Assembly (NCBI GenBank): GCA_963377175.1
Contig: CAUJNA010003809.1
Location: forward strand, 242,501 to 306,500
Length of the DNA: 64,000 nucleotides
Reading direction: 5' to 3'
From: Effrenium voratum
Taxonomy: Eukaryota; Sar; Dinophyceae; Suessiales; Symbiodiniaceae
Shown: positions 45,849 to 56,818 of the stretch, one piece after another
How positions within the stretch are numbered: the stretch's first letter is position 1
Layout: each line of letters begins with the position of its first letter
Notes under the pieces: model-generated
Database searches by the model: none
The model's input: only the letters and a program-made list of their open reading frames with translations
Told to the model about the DNA's origin: nothing
Translations under genes and position numbers: made by a program

Positions 45849-47940
45849 CGTTCAGTAGGCTGTGCTCCCCAAAGTACCTGTTCTTTCAAGGCAAATGGAA
45901 TTGCTCTTGCCTGGGTTTGGCGGCCGGTGATGCAGCAGAATTTGAACAATGTGTTAAGTCTACGCAAAGCCCATTTTTGTGGCAAGCACGTGAAAGTCTA
46001 CAGAAACTCATCTACGTAAAGCTTGTTTTAGCCTACGGAGCGAAAACCGAACGTGCAGTCGTGTGCACTTTAGGAAAACGGGTTTGTGTGGGGGGGGATG
46101 GGATGAACAGACACATGTTGAACAGTCATTGATTTTGCAGACGTGTACTGGCTGCCGCGAGCAATGTTTTGCTTTTGTTTGCCATCATGGTTCAGCAGCC
46201 AGCAGCATCGCAGAGCAGAGCAATGTTTTGCAATTCTCTGCCCATCATGATTCAAAAGATGGCCCAGAAGTAGAGATATATGTTTCCAAAAAAGGACGGG
46301 GCGCACGCTTCTGCAACGATGGGTTTTCTTGTGCGCTCAGGAGTAGCGGAATCTTTTGGAGAATGTTGGCTTGGTGCGCCATGCATGGGAATATAACCGC
46401 ATTCCCAGCCATTTGCTTCAAAGTGTTTCTTCCTTTTTGCTAGACTTTTCTGACATGGGATTGAGAGCAAACTGGCTTTTCCAATAGCAATGCGTTCCAG
46501 CTTCAACATCTGAAACATGGCGAGTTCGTCGAGATGGCCATTTAAAAAAAGAGCTACTGATTTTGAGGGTAGATTTAAGGAAAACGAGCATGGGGCGCTG
46601 GCCAAAACCGATCTTTGTAATTAAAAAAAAAAAAACGGCCGTGCAATCCAGGCAATGACACAGGAAAACGTTAAAAGACATGGTTTTCAACCTCCTACTT
46701 CCCTTGTTTGTTGGATTGCTTGCAACTATACGTTCGGTTTCCGACCTGGTGGGTTGTTTAGCCTACGCAGAGCTCATGCGGCAAAATCGGTTTAGCTTTT
46801 GGATGCTTGCTTGATCTACCGGAAGGTCAAGTCTAGTCTGCGAGAAGCTCATCTTAGTCTGTTAAGATGATATTTTTCTACGGGAAGCATTTGTCCATCT
46901 AAGTCTATGTTAAGTTGATATTTATTCTACGAGAAGCATTTGTCTTTTTCAGGCAAGTTTAGGGTCGGGAGGTTAGTACGCTTGGGATGAGCTTATGGCA
47001 AGTTGGCTGGAGTATCAATGAGTGGGTTTCTGTTGGGCTTCTCGGTTGATTTCGGGCTGTTTCAGAGTGGGTCTCTAACAGATTTATGCTTGATTGAGCA
47101 CACGGGTATAGTGAGATCAGAATTGGTTGCGAACTGATTGAGTGGTTTCTTGGCGGGGTTCGGATTGTCTTCTGAGACTCCTCAGCGATTTGAGGATGGG
47201 TTTTGGGTGGCTCTCCGTTTAGAACGAGTTCAGGTCGGGTTAAGGTTGGGATGGGGATTTGGTGTTGATTGATGGTCCAGTCAGGGCGGGTTTTGAGTGG
47301 CTGTCTTTCTGGTGGCATTGGATTGATTGCATAACTAGCGTTTGCTTGGGGATAGTTGATATGCGGTGAGTTAGGGTGGGTTTACGGTTTACTTGGGGTG
47401 GGTTTGGAGTGAGTTCGTGGTGTGCTCAAAACTGGTTCGGAGTTGATTTAGAATTGGCTCAGGCGGAACTAGGATTGGTGTACGGCCAATTGAATTGGGG
47501 GTCATTGAGGCGGTTGGGTGGGTGGATTTGCAACTGGTTGACAGGTTTCTGCTGGCCTTAGGATTTAGGATGCTGTTGGAGAACGGGTTTCGCATTGCTT
47601 TAGGTTTGGTTGTAGTTGGTTGGCTTGGTTTGGGGCAGGTCCGGGGCACGATTTTGGGTGAGTTCGTGGTTGAGTCGCGAGTCGCGGGGCTGGGTTAGGA
47701 TGGAAGCTCCGTTTAGAACTGGGGTAGGATGTGTTGAGGCTGGCGGCTTGGTGTCCCAGTGGTTTGCAGTTGCTGTTGCTGTTCCCAGTGGTGGCCCAGC
47801 CGATAGATGACGCTGCGTTTCTGGAAAGTGGATTTCTGTAACTAGGGTTTGGGATTCGTAGAGTATGGTGCATTGAAAGTGGGCTTATACTTGAACTAGG
47901 CAATTAGCTTAAGGTCGAAAATATCATGCTAAGCTGAACA
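45849..47940. other. Unrelated DNA between cytochrome c copies 3 and 4
   Basis: About 2.1 kb replaces the normal spacer. It begins with ordinary host-like sequence (45,849-46,720) containing a duplicated ATGTTTTGC...GCCATCATG-type segment near 46,165-46,250 and a poly-A run at about 46,622. A duplicated segment with CTACGRGAAGCATTTGTC follows (46,860-46,950), then the GT-rich block listed separately. No gene or terminal inverted repeats were recognised. Confidence 0.6.
46950..47815. repeat. Strand-asymmetric GT-rich block
   Basis: The plus strand is strongly depleted in C and built of loosely repeated GGTTTGGAGTGAGTTCGTGG, GGTTGATTT, GGGTGGGTTT and TTAGAACTGG motifs. Minus-strand ORFs through it are P/T/N/S-rich and low complexity. 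The skew could favour G-quadruplex or R-loop formation, or reflect an old minisatellite. Confidence 0.65.
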
Positions 47941-48086
47941 GCACAAAGATGTGATTGCGTGTTGCTTTCCCATGCTCGAATGTCCTCTGGCAAAAGGGCG
48001 GCTTGCGCGCGGCAGGCGGGTAGCCAACGCCCATATGGGAATGGTGTACCGGCCACGCAGCCGGGAAAATGACACGAGAATTGCTC

Positions 48087-48431
48087 TCACTTCATCTCGT
48101 TCATGTAAGCAATCAGGTCCGCTCGCTCCTTCTCCTTCTTGATGCCTGCAAAGACCATCTTGGTTCCAGGAATGTACTTCTTCGGGTTCAGCAGATACTC
48201 GAACAAGTGCTTGTCCGACCACAAGATGGCAGCATTCTTGTTCGCTTCCGAGTACGCAAACCCATCGCAGGTGCCGGAAGTGCGGCCAATGAGGCCCCAG
48301 AGCGGAGGGCCCTGCTTGACGTTGCCACCTTGCTCGATTGTGTGGCACTGAGCACACTTGGACTTGAAGAGCTTTGCACCCTTCTTGGTGTCACCCGCAG
48401 GCACCTCCACGTCAGGCTCTTGCACCGGCAT
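48087..48431 (-). CDS. CYC: Cytochrome c, copy 4 (dispersed from the array)
   Basis: A full-length 114-residue cytochrome c that differs from copies 1-3 only at residue 4 (Pro to Gln), outside the conserved core. Heme and axial-ligand motifs are intact. The downstream spacer is retained only to about 47,945, so the GTAAGT-containing part of the repeat unit is missing. Upstream, CATTAGACC replaces CATTGGACC, placing a TAG in frame seven codons before the ATG; this supports ATG 48431 as the start in all copies. The upstream flank diverges after about 48,575. Confidence 0.95.
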   Translation of the reverse strand: MPVQEPDVEVPAGDTKKGAKLFKSKCAQCHTIEQGGNVKQGPPLWGLIGRTSGTCDGFAYSEANKNAAILWSDKHLFEYLLNPKKYIPGTKMVFAGIKKEKERADLIAYMNEMK

Positions 48432-48599
48432 TGCACGGGAAACCACGGTCTAATGACAGAGGTTTGCAACCTATGGCCTTGAGCACCTTCCACGTTCATC
48501 ATGCCATCACATGTCAAGAAGGCCTGCCTATACGTGGCATGATCATAGCGGTTCTGTTCTGGGCAACTTCAAACGAGGTGTCACCCCTTTCAAGTTTGA

Positions 48600-48988
48600 C
48601 ATCATGTACGGCTACAAGAAGCCGGCATGTCTCAACAACAATGAGCCTCCTCCATCAGCGAGCATGGGATTCAAGCTGTTTCCTGATACTTTAACGTGCT
48701 TCATACAAAATGCAGCATAGCCGTGCGCCTGCGCATGTATGTGCTTTGCCACAAGTAAAGAGATTGCCGCCAGGACCACTATAACTGAGAAATGAGCAAG
48801 AGTCAGTTGAAAACGGTAACATCAGTTCATCTGTTGCCTGTTGCCTGTTGATCACAAGGCCAGTAGCGTGGAGAAGCCACTAGCATTGGAAAAACGAGTG
48901 GATCATGCCCGCAAGCCTGTGCTGGCGCAAACAAATCTGGCAAAAGTCGGCTGGCTGAAGTCGGCCGTGAGGCAACTGCAACACGCTA
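48600..48988. other. No gene recognised
   Basis: Flank of the cytochrome c region. The sequence TTTGACATCATG...GAGCCGGCATG-like at 48,594-48,630 is a diverged continuation of the tandem spacer; nothing else identified. Confidence 0.4.
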
Positions 48989-48989
48989 A

Positions 48990-49120
48990 TGTTGACCCAG
49001 GATTAATAAACCCGTCCCACTATTGGGGGGGGGTGTTCCCTCCAAAAGTCATGAATCCCCACTAAAAGGGGACCCCCCCCATTAATCAACCAGGGGTATA
49101 CTAATCCGGGGTTAACATTC
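48990..49120. mobile_element. TIR element G
   Basis: Ends AATGTTGACCCAGGATTA and TAATCCGGGGTTAACATT are inverted repeats (15 of 18 positions). The interior is G-run/C-run rich (TATTGGGGGGGGG, GGACCCCCCCC). Single copy in the window; no clear target duplication. Confidence 0.6.
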
Positions 49121-49930
49121 TCAGAGGTTGGTACTTGATGGCCCTAGTTGCCAAGCTCTGTTTAGAACCTGCTTCAGGCAAATCTTTCGACCATGGAATG
49201 GAACAATGGAACAGGTGTGCGAGCCGCGTATCCAATGGCGAGGCAACAGCCGCGATTCAAGCCGTTCAGATATTTCGGAACGTGTCCAAATCAAATGTCT
49301 GTTGGTTCCTTATCAGCGTTTCAGATGGCTGCAGTTCAATAGATCTTGTGCAGCCTGTGCTGATAGTCGCCCTTCTGCGAGCAGTCTAGACTCTCAACTC
49401 CACAGCAACCTACATATTCGCCTCGGCCTTCCAGCCGGGAGCCCTTTCCGAACCCCAAACCCCATCCCACCGCAGCCTGTCCGCCTGAAGCAAGCCTGGA
49501 CGCGGTCGGCGGGAGCAAGGGCTTCTCAAAACCGGTCGCAGAAACGCTCGAAATGCGCACCTTCACTTGTCCCAAGCTCGCTGCCATTCTGTGGCTCTCT
49601 GCGGCTCTCGTTCTGGCCCTTGAAGCCATGCGGAAACGCGCGGACATGCACCCACGCTCTACCTTGGAAATCAGCTCACGCATTTCGGCGCCGACTCACT
49701 CACTCTAGCAAACATAACACTTCAAGGCACACTAAAACACAGTATGTACCTCAAAGCCAGCCAAAAGCGGACTGGCCGAGGCTGGCAACGCGAAGCATTT
49801 ACAAATTCGCCTCGGCCCCAAAGGGGCCAAGGGTGCTCAGATCTCTTCTCCAAAGAGAATCTTCGCTTTTCCCCACCCCCTCCAACCAAAATTTTGCCAG
49901 CCCGCCCCCCCCCCCCCCACCCCCCCAAAA
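49121..49930. other. Host DNA at the island 2 boundary
   Basis: Both strands carry long open frames (272 codons plus, 115 minus) without recognised domains. It ends in a run of C (49,904-49,925) directly abutting AT-rich viral DNA. Confidence 0.4.
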
Positions 49931-50089
49931 AATGTTAAAAAATTAGTTCAAAGAAATTTTATAAACAAGTATCATAGCAGTATAACAACTCAAAAATTCT
50001 TCACAAAAGAAGCATAGCAGTCTAAAAAGTCAGTTTAAATATTAGTGATTGCTTCATGTTTACTCAACAATATCAAGACATAATTACCT

Positions 50090-50290
50090 CTTTCATTTTT
50101 TCAAAATCATCACTACTAACCATATATTACCTCTTTCATTTTTCAACATCATCACTACTAACCATATATTACCTCTTTTCATGTTTCAAAATCATCACTA
50201 TTCACCATATATTACCTCTTTCAATTTTCAAAATCATCACTATTAACCATATATTACCTCTTTCATTTTTTTAAATTCGTAACAGTCAGT
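50090..50290. repeat. 42-43-bp tandem repeat, about 4.5 units
   Basis: Units contain AACCATATATTACCTCTTTC and TCAAAATCATCACTA; CATATATTAC occurs at about 50,121, 50,163, 50,205 and 50,248. The unit has no conserved dyad and no spacer-repeat alternation, so it is not a CRISPR. Confidence 0.9.
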
Positions 50291-50329
50291 ACATAATTAC
50301 CTCATTCATTATTACAGATTCCTAACTAC

Positions 50330-50513
50330 TGACCTTTTCTAAATTTCGTTTATGCTTCTCTGTGTTCTTATGTTTATAGCAATTTGCTTCGGTCATTGAA
50401 CAATTACAAACAGAACAACTAATAAATTTAGATTGAAATGTGTTATTGCAGTCCTACTTTGTTTTTCTATATTCTTCATCTTCTTCATATCTTTTCTTGA
50501 ACCTCGTTTCGTC
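50330..50513 (-). pseudogene. Zinc-finger protein fragment of virus type
   Basis: The minus-strand frame encodes FKKRYEEDEEYRKTK, an in-frame TAG (50454-50456), then FISCSVCNCSMTEANCYKHK and TEKHKRNLEKV. The C-x2-C-x-C...H...H arrangement resembles the end of the finger gene in island 1 (ECNCDVKK...YRHKENLEK). No intact start. Probably a relic of the same gene family. Confidence 0.5.
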
Positions 50514-50777
50514 TATGTTTATGTTTGTTATAACTGGATCTTTGATCTGATAAGCACATTATAAATGTTTTTAGTCCTTCATTAAAATTATATAGTTGTT
50601 CCACAAGTTTTGCAAGTTTTCCGAGTTTATCTTCCATAAATGTTAAAACAGTCATTTCTTAAATATATATTCAAAGAAATTCACATCATCACATCATTCA
50701 TTCCATACCTAAAACCATAACAGCACACCAACAAAAACAAAAGACAACATAAGAAACAAAGCAAAAGTCCATAATAA

Positions 50778-51413
50778 CTATATAACCCATACACTTGAAT
50801 AATCCCATCTTTCAAATACATAGTCTTCAATAATTACTAATTTAAAATGACATGCCTGTATTCCTAGTCTACTATCTGTATCTCGGCCTTATTCTATGCA
50901 GGCTTTTATTTATTCAACTGCTTTATCTAATATATCGCCCATGCTATCTTTATCTACATGTTCATCAAAGCCGTTCATAAAATAGATCGCTCTGTAACTA
51001 AATCCATTTTCTCAGTATTCCTTTTCTGGGAGTTTTGCCACTAATTGAACTTCAATGTCAAATTTAACTCTATAAATTAAATCATCTTCTACTTCATCGA
51101 AAATCAAAGTTAGTCATTCTTCTTGTTCTTCTTTTATTATGTCTTCTACACTTTTGAAACTAAACTCTCCGAATACAGTATTCAAGTACATATAGTTCAA
51201 ATGTCTTGTTATTTCAGGACCAAGTCTTGAAATCTTATATTTGTTTTGTATTCTCTTTAATGCCTCAATATGATGCAATTTAAACTTCAAACATTTAGGG
51301 TCTCCAAGAATTAATTTTACTCGACACATCAGCAAGTAAATCCTTCGAGCAATCCATCCTACTAATATACTCAAATAAAAGTTCTTTAGGAATATATTCT
51401 ATGATTACAAAAC
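50778..51413 (-). pseudogene. Unidentified viral gene with several in-frame stops
   Basis: A continuous minus-strand reading of about 210 codons can be followed through lesions. It opens with FVIIEYIPKELLFEYISRMD, reminiscent of an F-box but not convincing, shifts one base at a CCC near 51,300, then runs through RLGPEITRHLNYMYLNTVFG and LIFDEVEDDLIYRVKFDIEV to FKLVIIEDYVFERWDYSSVW, ending at TAG (50778-50780). It is interrupted by TGA at 51114-51116 and 51012-51014 and TAA at 50910-50912 and 50889-50891. Amino acid composition stays protein-like throughout, so decay is recent. Family not recognised. Divergent from, and about 60 bases upstream of, the polymerase. Confidence 0.5.
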
Positions 51414-51468
51414 ATTCTTGTAAAAACTACTTAAATATAAATTAGCTAAATAAAATATATATTATTAT

Positions 51469-54400
51469 ATGATGAAAAAAGTTATAGACTATTTATTGAG
51501 TAGTGATTTAGCAGAAATACCAAAAAGAGGAAGAAGAGAATTAAAGTCAATAATAATAGGTGATAAGAAATTCAGATACAACAAAGACAAACCCATATCA
51601 AATGTTTTAACAAAGAAATTATTGTCAGTAAAGAAAACTAATGAATACAGATGTTATGCTATGAAAAAGGCAACGGATGTTGTAAATAGAGAAAGGGTTA
51701 GGCAATTAATAACCAAACACGCCATAAGAAATAAATTTAGGGTCAGAGATATTCAATCAGCATTTAGAAGATACGCTAAGTCAATAGTTTTGGAAAATAA
51801 ACACTTTCAAGGAGAAAGGGGATTAGAAATGATTGCACACCAAAAACAAAGACTATCAGATTTTTTAAGAAATAATAGAAGCATGAAACTTAACATAAGA
51901 ACGGAAGGATTATTTGAAAAACCTGAATATGATGATGGAGGAAATGAATTAGGAAGTCAGGAACTTGCATATGCTTTACCATCAACATATTATCCAGTTC
52001 ATAATCAGGATGAACTGACACAAGCATTAGAAGATAGTGTCAATCAAATCCGATTACAAATACAAAATTTAGAAGGTTCAACATCTAATTTAAGATTCAA
52101 AAACATTTTGTCAATAACTATTCACTATGACAAATTTGACCCGACAAGAGCAGGAAGTTATATAGAACTACCAGAATGGATTAAACTAAAAAAGGCATGT
52201 ATCAACATAAAAAAAAAAGACCAAAAATGCTTCAAGTACTGTATTTAATCCGTAGTCTATGACAAAATAAGCAAACATCACCCAGAGGAAATGTTCCACT
52301 ATAATAGATTGAATGATGACATTTTGAACTGGGATGGTGTAAAATTTCCAACTGGTAATAGGGATATAGACAGATTTGAAGAAAAAAATAGATTAGTTTC
52401 AATAAATGTTTTTGAAACTGATGACTGCCTTAATGATCATAAGATTATCATACATAGAGGCACTAAAAATAGAAATGCTAAACATGAAATTCACTTGTTA
52501 AAAATCTATGATGAAGATAATAACTATCACTATGTATTAGTAAAAAACAAAAGTAGATTACTTAACTTCCAAAGCAATAAAAATATCAACAAGAAACACT
52601 ACTGCCACCATTGCTTAAATCCGTTCTCAACAGAAAAGGCATATAAGAACCATCTTGAAAAGGGATGTATGGCATCAGAAGGACAACAAACAAAGATGCC
52701 AGATAAAGACACCTATATAGAATTTGAAAAACATAATACTAAATTGCCTTGTCCTTTTGTAATCTATGGTGATTTTGAATGTCTAACCACTAACTCTAAT
52801 AAAGGAATAAAAGGCACATATCAGGAACATAAACCGTGCAGTTATATGTTGAATGTAGTAAGCAGGATTGATAGTACATGCCAACCATACTTATACAGAG
52901 GTGAGGATTGTATGAAACATTTTGTCCAAAAACTTGCTGAAATTGAGAAAGACATATTTGAAAAAATGAATGTCAATAGACCAATGGATGAATTAACTTA
53001 CGAACAAAAGACCGAATTTAGACAAGCAACCCACTGCTCTATATGCAATAAGAAATTCCAACCTGATAACGAGAAAGTCCGCGATCACTGCCACTTCACG
53101 GGCAAATACAGAGGCGCAGCGCATGTAAAATGCAATCTGGACTATTCATTTAAGTTTTTTTAAAATCCCTATCTTCTTTCATAATCTCAAAAACTATGAC
53201 GCTCACTTAATCATTGCCAGAGCAAATGAACTAAACATAGAACTAAACCAAAACAAAAGAATAGATGTAATAGCACAAAACAGCGAAAAGTTCATAACCT
53301 TTTCATTTGGCGCTTGTCAGTTTAAAGACAGTTTTGCTTTCTTAGCTGCGTCATTGGAGAGGTTAGTTAGACTAAACAAATATGAAGGAAATGAAAAGAT
53401 AACAGATTGGGACACTCATTTCAGATATACAAGCACCAACCCATATGTCAAATCTAAGACTGATTTGAATTTACTGACTGATAAAGGAGTATATCCCTAT
53501 GACTATATGAACTCATGGGAAAAATTTGATGAAATAGAATTACCAAGGAAAGAAGACTTTTATAGTCAATTATACGAAGAAAACATAACTGACAGAGACT
53601 ATGCCAGAGCACATATTGCGTGGAAACATTTTAACATAAAAAATATTGGTGAATATCATGATTTATATTTGATGACTGATGTATATTTACTGACTGATGT
53701 TTTTGAAAACTTTAGGGATATGTGCTTAAACTATTACGGATTAGACCCAGCGTATTATCTCACCTTGCCTAATTATTCTTGGAATGCCTTTTTTATCACT
53801 AACAGGAGTGAAACTTCAACAAATCCACAAAAAAGAAATGTATGAGATGATTGAACATGGACTAAGAGGAGGAATGACACAGTGCTCCTTGAAGAAGGTA
53901 GACGCAAACAATAAATACATGAACGAAGATTATGATAAATCTAAACCATCATCATACATAAGTTATTTGGACGCTAATAAGCTGTACGGAGTAGCAATGT
54001 GTAAGAAACTGCCTTATGATGATTTTAAATGGTATTACGGCAGAATGGATGAGAAGAGGGTAATGAAATATAGTGATGATGACGACACGGGGTATGTTTT
54101 AGAAGTTGATTTAGATTATCCAAAAGAACTACATGATTCACATAAAGACTATCCGTAAGCACCTGAAATCATGAGTATCAGTGCGAATATGCTTTCACAA
54201 GTCCAAAAGGATATACATAAATACTATTATGGAAAAGATGCCAGTGATGAAAAATCAAAGAAATTAGTCTTAAACGTGATGGATAAAAAAAAGTATGTTT
54301 TACATATATCAGCATTGAAGTTTTATTTACAGCATGGATTAAGTCTTAGAAAGGTGCATAGGGCAATAAGTTTCAAACAAGCAAACTTCTTAAAACCATT

Positions 54401-55265
54401 CATTGAATTCAACACCGAAAAGAGAAAGAATGCCAAGAATGATTTTGAAAAAGATTTGTTTAAGTTAATGAATAATAGCGTATACGGCAAGACCATGGAA
54501 AATGTAAGAAAGCATGGTGATTATGAGATAGTTAATACACCTGAACGCTTCCAAAAACTTGTAAATAAACCACTATTCAAACACAGGCATATCATAAATG
54601 AAGACCTTGTGATCGTTGAAAAAGATAAGCATACAGTGGAACTAAACAAACCGATCTATATGGGTATGTCTATTTTAGACTATTCTAAAATTCACATGTA
54701 TTCCTTCTATTATGATGTTTTGAAATCAAAATATCAAGATAATATTAAATTGGTATATACTGATACTGATAGTTATGTAATCAAAGTTGAGACTGATGAC
54801 TTATATGAAGGCTTTAAGGAGATGAATGATTACATGGACTTTAGCGATTATCCACCTGAGCATCCAAACTATGATAAAACAAACAAGAAGGTATTAGGAA
54901 AATTCAAGGATGAAATGAACAGTAAAATAATTACTCACTTTATAGGATTGAAACCAAAGGAATATTGCTATAAAGTATATGGTGATGAGAAAGAACACAA
55001 GAAGAGTAAAGGAGTAGTCAAGCATAAAGTGAGCAATCAGTTAAGTTACAAAACTTATGAAGAAACATTGAATAGAAACTGTAAAGAACAAGTCAGTTTT
55101 AACACTATCAGAAGTAAGAACCATCAAATCTATAGCATTAATCAGACTAAATATGCTTTAAGCAACTACGATAATAAACGCTACTGGTTTTCAGATTTTG
55201 AAAGTCTCCCGTTTGGTCATTATTCCATAAAATATCTACATGACGGAAAAAATGATATAAGATAA
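51469..55265 (+). pseudogene. Protein-primed family B DNA polymerase (Polinton/Maverick type), disrupted
   Basis: The largest gene here, about 1,265 codons, in several frames. The N-terminal part (51,469-52,245) ends in KKACINIKKKDQKCFKYC, typical of Polinton-like and adintovirus polymerases. Then come a CxxC...H finger (HYCHHCLNPFSTEKAYKNHL), exonuclease motif I YGDFEC, an endonuclease-VII-like insert (CSICNKKF...VRDHCHFTGKYRGAA), Exo II FFHNLKNYDAH, Exo III YLMTDVYLLTD, polymerase motif A YLDANKLYG, motif B LMNNSVYGKTM and motif C YTDTDS, near 54,760-54,776. Catalytic Asp residues are present. Lesions: TAA at 52246-52248; one extra T in the run 53155-53161; one extra T in the run ending about 53,792; TAA at 54156-54158. 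Homologues usually have Leu at the last site. Protein priming implies linear replication. Confidence 0.93.
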
Positions 55266-55304
55266 ATGGATATCAATTCAACAACTGAATAACTGAGTCG
55301 AAAA

Positions 55305-55463
55305 ATGGCAAGACATAAACGAAATTGTAAATCTTATCTATATACACAATGCAAACCCCCAAAGAAATCGTTTGGTGAGTTTTGTGTTGAAAATTGTAAA
55401 ACATGTCTTATTGAAGAATGCCCATGCCAAAACAAAAAGCAACTCGAAAAGAGAGAAGGTTAA
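55305..55463 (+). CDS. Small cysteine-rich viral protein, 52 aa
   Basis: Begins MARHKRNCK and contains seven Cys (positions 8, 16, 27, 31, 34, 39, 41) in CVENCKTC and EECPCQ clusters, likely metal-binding. It starts 40 bases after the polymerase stop and in the same frame, separated by TAA codons at 55263 and 55287. It could be a separate gene or a degraded C-terminal extension of the polymerase. Not recognised as a named family. Confidence 0.4.
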   Translation: MARHKRNCKSYLYTQCKPPKKSFGEFCVENCKTCLIEECPCQNKKQLEKREG

Positions 55464-55625
55464 TATATTGAAACTGATAAGAACTATCTTAACACATGTA
55501 TTATTGGTCGGACTTGACTAGAATATTCTGATGCCACAGGAGAGCATCACCTTGAAGAAACGAAAGGAAGCCAAATATTCAAATAGGGAATATTGAAGAA
55601 TACAAAGAAAAAGACAAACCACATC

Positions 55626-55838
55626 ATGAGAACAAAAGCAAAACACAAGAAAGAAGAAACACTGGCAAAAACCAATAAATATGATGACAAAAACTGTTGG
55701 TTTAGAGAAGGAAACAAAGAAGCAATGAGACAAACACAAAGAGAAGGATACAAAAAAGACAAAGATAAAATAAATGCAAACAGCAGAGAAAGGCGAAAAC
55801 AGAAGAACAAAGAACAATTACTAATCAACCAAGAGTAG
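55626..55838 (+). CDS. Lysine/glutamate-rich small viral protein, 70 aa
   Basis: Starts MRTKAKHKKEE and has the phrases NKEAMRQTQREGYKKDKD and NANSRERRKQKNKEQ, a charged helical pattern common in virus nucleic-acid-binding proteins. It has no intact upstream neighbour between 55,463 and 55,626. Its 3' end overlaps the convergent integrase end by 18 bases. Confidence 0.4.
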   Translation: MRTKAKHKKEETLAKTNKYDDKNCWFREGNKEAMRQTQREGYKKDKDKINANSRERRKQKNKEQLLINQE

Positions 55839-56759
55839 TTCATGCCTATTATATCTTTTACTCATTCCATCCAATTTGTAATATCTATTATTCATTATAT
55901 CGCGACCAACTAGTATTACTTTATACTTTCTTTCAGTCCATTGACTTCTCGTTTCTTTCCTTGATACATAGTTGCCCTTTCCTTTGTCAAATATCTTAAC
56001 ATAATCTCCTTCACTTATGTTTGGGTATTTTCTGTTGTGCTTTTCTTTCAGTATCAGATTTGTTCTCACCTGAATTGCGTTATCAAGGTTGTGCGCAGTA
56101 TTTGGCGTTGTTTTGGTGCTACTGTGGATTTGGTTGTTGTATCTATTCAGCGCGGGCTTTAGCACTTCCACCCATGTTCTGGTTTTGTAATGCCTCAATC
56201 TGTCCCCAATCATTTTTTTGACGGTGCGTATCATCCTTTCTGCCTGATTTGCATGCGTCTTTGTTATTACGTGTGTTATTCCTTCCTCCTTGAAGAATGT
56301 TTGCAGCTTCTTGCTGTTCAACGCTCCTTCGTCGTCGCTGTAAATCGACAAAGGCTGACCCAATACCTTGAAACACTCCATGACTGCTTTGTAAACGTCA
56401 TCACCATCTTTATTCTCGATAGGGACTATGTGGCATTGTTTGCTAAATATATCTATGCAAACTAAACCATATCTTAGTTGACTTTTGATTTCAGAACCTA
56501 CGTCTCGCAGCAAACTGGTGACATCCATCAAGTCAATTTGAAATTCATACTTGGGAAACGGTGCAGCGTAGGAATTGTAGTTCTTGTAGTTTCTTGTTTG
56601 CTTGTTCGGTTGCGCCCTCATCCACGCAGATACCATCTCCAAAGTTATACCTACATCGACTTTCCTAGCCTTTTCGTACAAGTCCCTCACCGAGCCGAAG
56701 CCGTCCTCCACGTCGTAGTATATTCTTTCCAATACCTTTTCTTTTTCCAATCTTGTCAT
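55821..56759 (-). CDS. Retrovirus-type (rve) integrase of a Polinton-like element, copy 1
   Basis: A 312-residue intact ORF. The catalytic core begins with EFQIDLMDVTSLL (first Asp) followed by LVCIDIFSKQCHIVPI; the second acidic site is IYSDDEGALNSKKL, and the catalytic Glu lies in NQAERMIRTVKKMIGDRL. WVEVLKPALNRYNNQIHSST and TPNTAHN are hallmarks of viral and Maverick integrases. The C-terminal SH3/chromo-like part includes GDYVKIFDKGKGNYV and YKVILVGRDIMNNRYYKLDG. The N-terminus lacks a clear HHCC finger. It would cut and join element ends to host DNA. The start is ATG 56759, with 59 bases to the stop of the zinc-finger gene upstream. A near-identical inverted copy starts at 63335, differing at about five residues over the shared part. 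Confidence 0.94.
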   Translation of the reverse strand: MTRLEKEKVLERIYYDVEDGFGSVRDLYEKARKVDVGITLEMVSAWMRAQPNKQTRNYKNYNSYAAPFPKYEFQIDLMDVTSLLRDVGSEIKSQLRYGLVCIDIFSKQCHIVPIENKDGDDVYKAVMECFKVLGQPLSIYSDDEGALNSKKLQTFFKEEGITHVITKTHANQAERMIRTVKKMIGDRLRHYKTRTWVEVLKPALNRYNNQIHSSTKTTPNTAHNLDNAIQVRTNLILKEKHNRKYPNISEGDYVKIFDKGKGNYVSRKETRSQWTERKYKVILVGRDIMNNRYYKLDGMSKRYNRHELLLVD

Positions 56760-56818
56760 TAAAAATACTTAGATTACAATTTTATGATATTTTCTTGCAT
56801 CATAAAATTCTAATGAAC

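Noticed and set aside
49128..49946. 272-codon plus-strand ORF
   Set aside because: Arg/Ser/Pro-rich low-information sequence ending in a poly-Pro artefact of the C-run; the minus strand is also open.
38528..55265. Reassigned genetic code (TAA as Gln, TGA as Trp) as the main explanation of in-frame stops
   Set aside because: The intact integrase and the long polymerase frames use many ordinary CAA, CAG and TGG codons and almost no TAA/TGA; true stops include TAA and TGA; an in-frame TAG also occurs at 50454. Decay fits better, so it is kept only as a testable alternative.
56021..56762. Plus-strand ORFs of 66-94 codons over integrase copy 1
   Set aside because: Antisense shadows of the intact 312-codon integrase.
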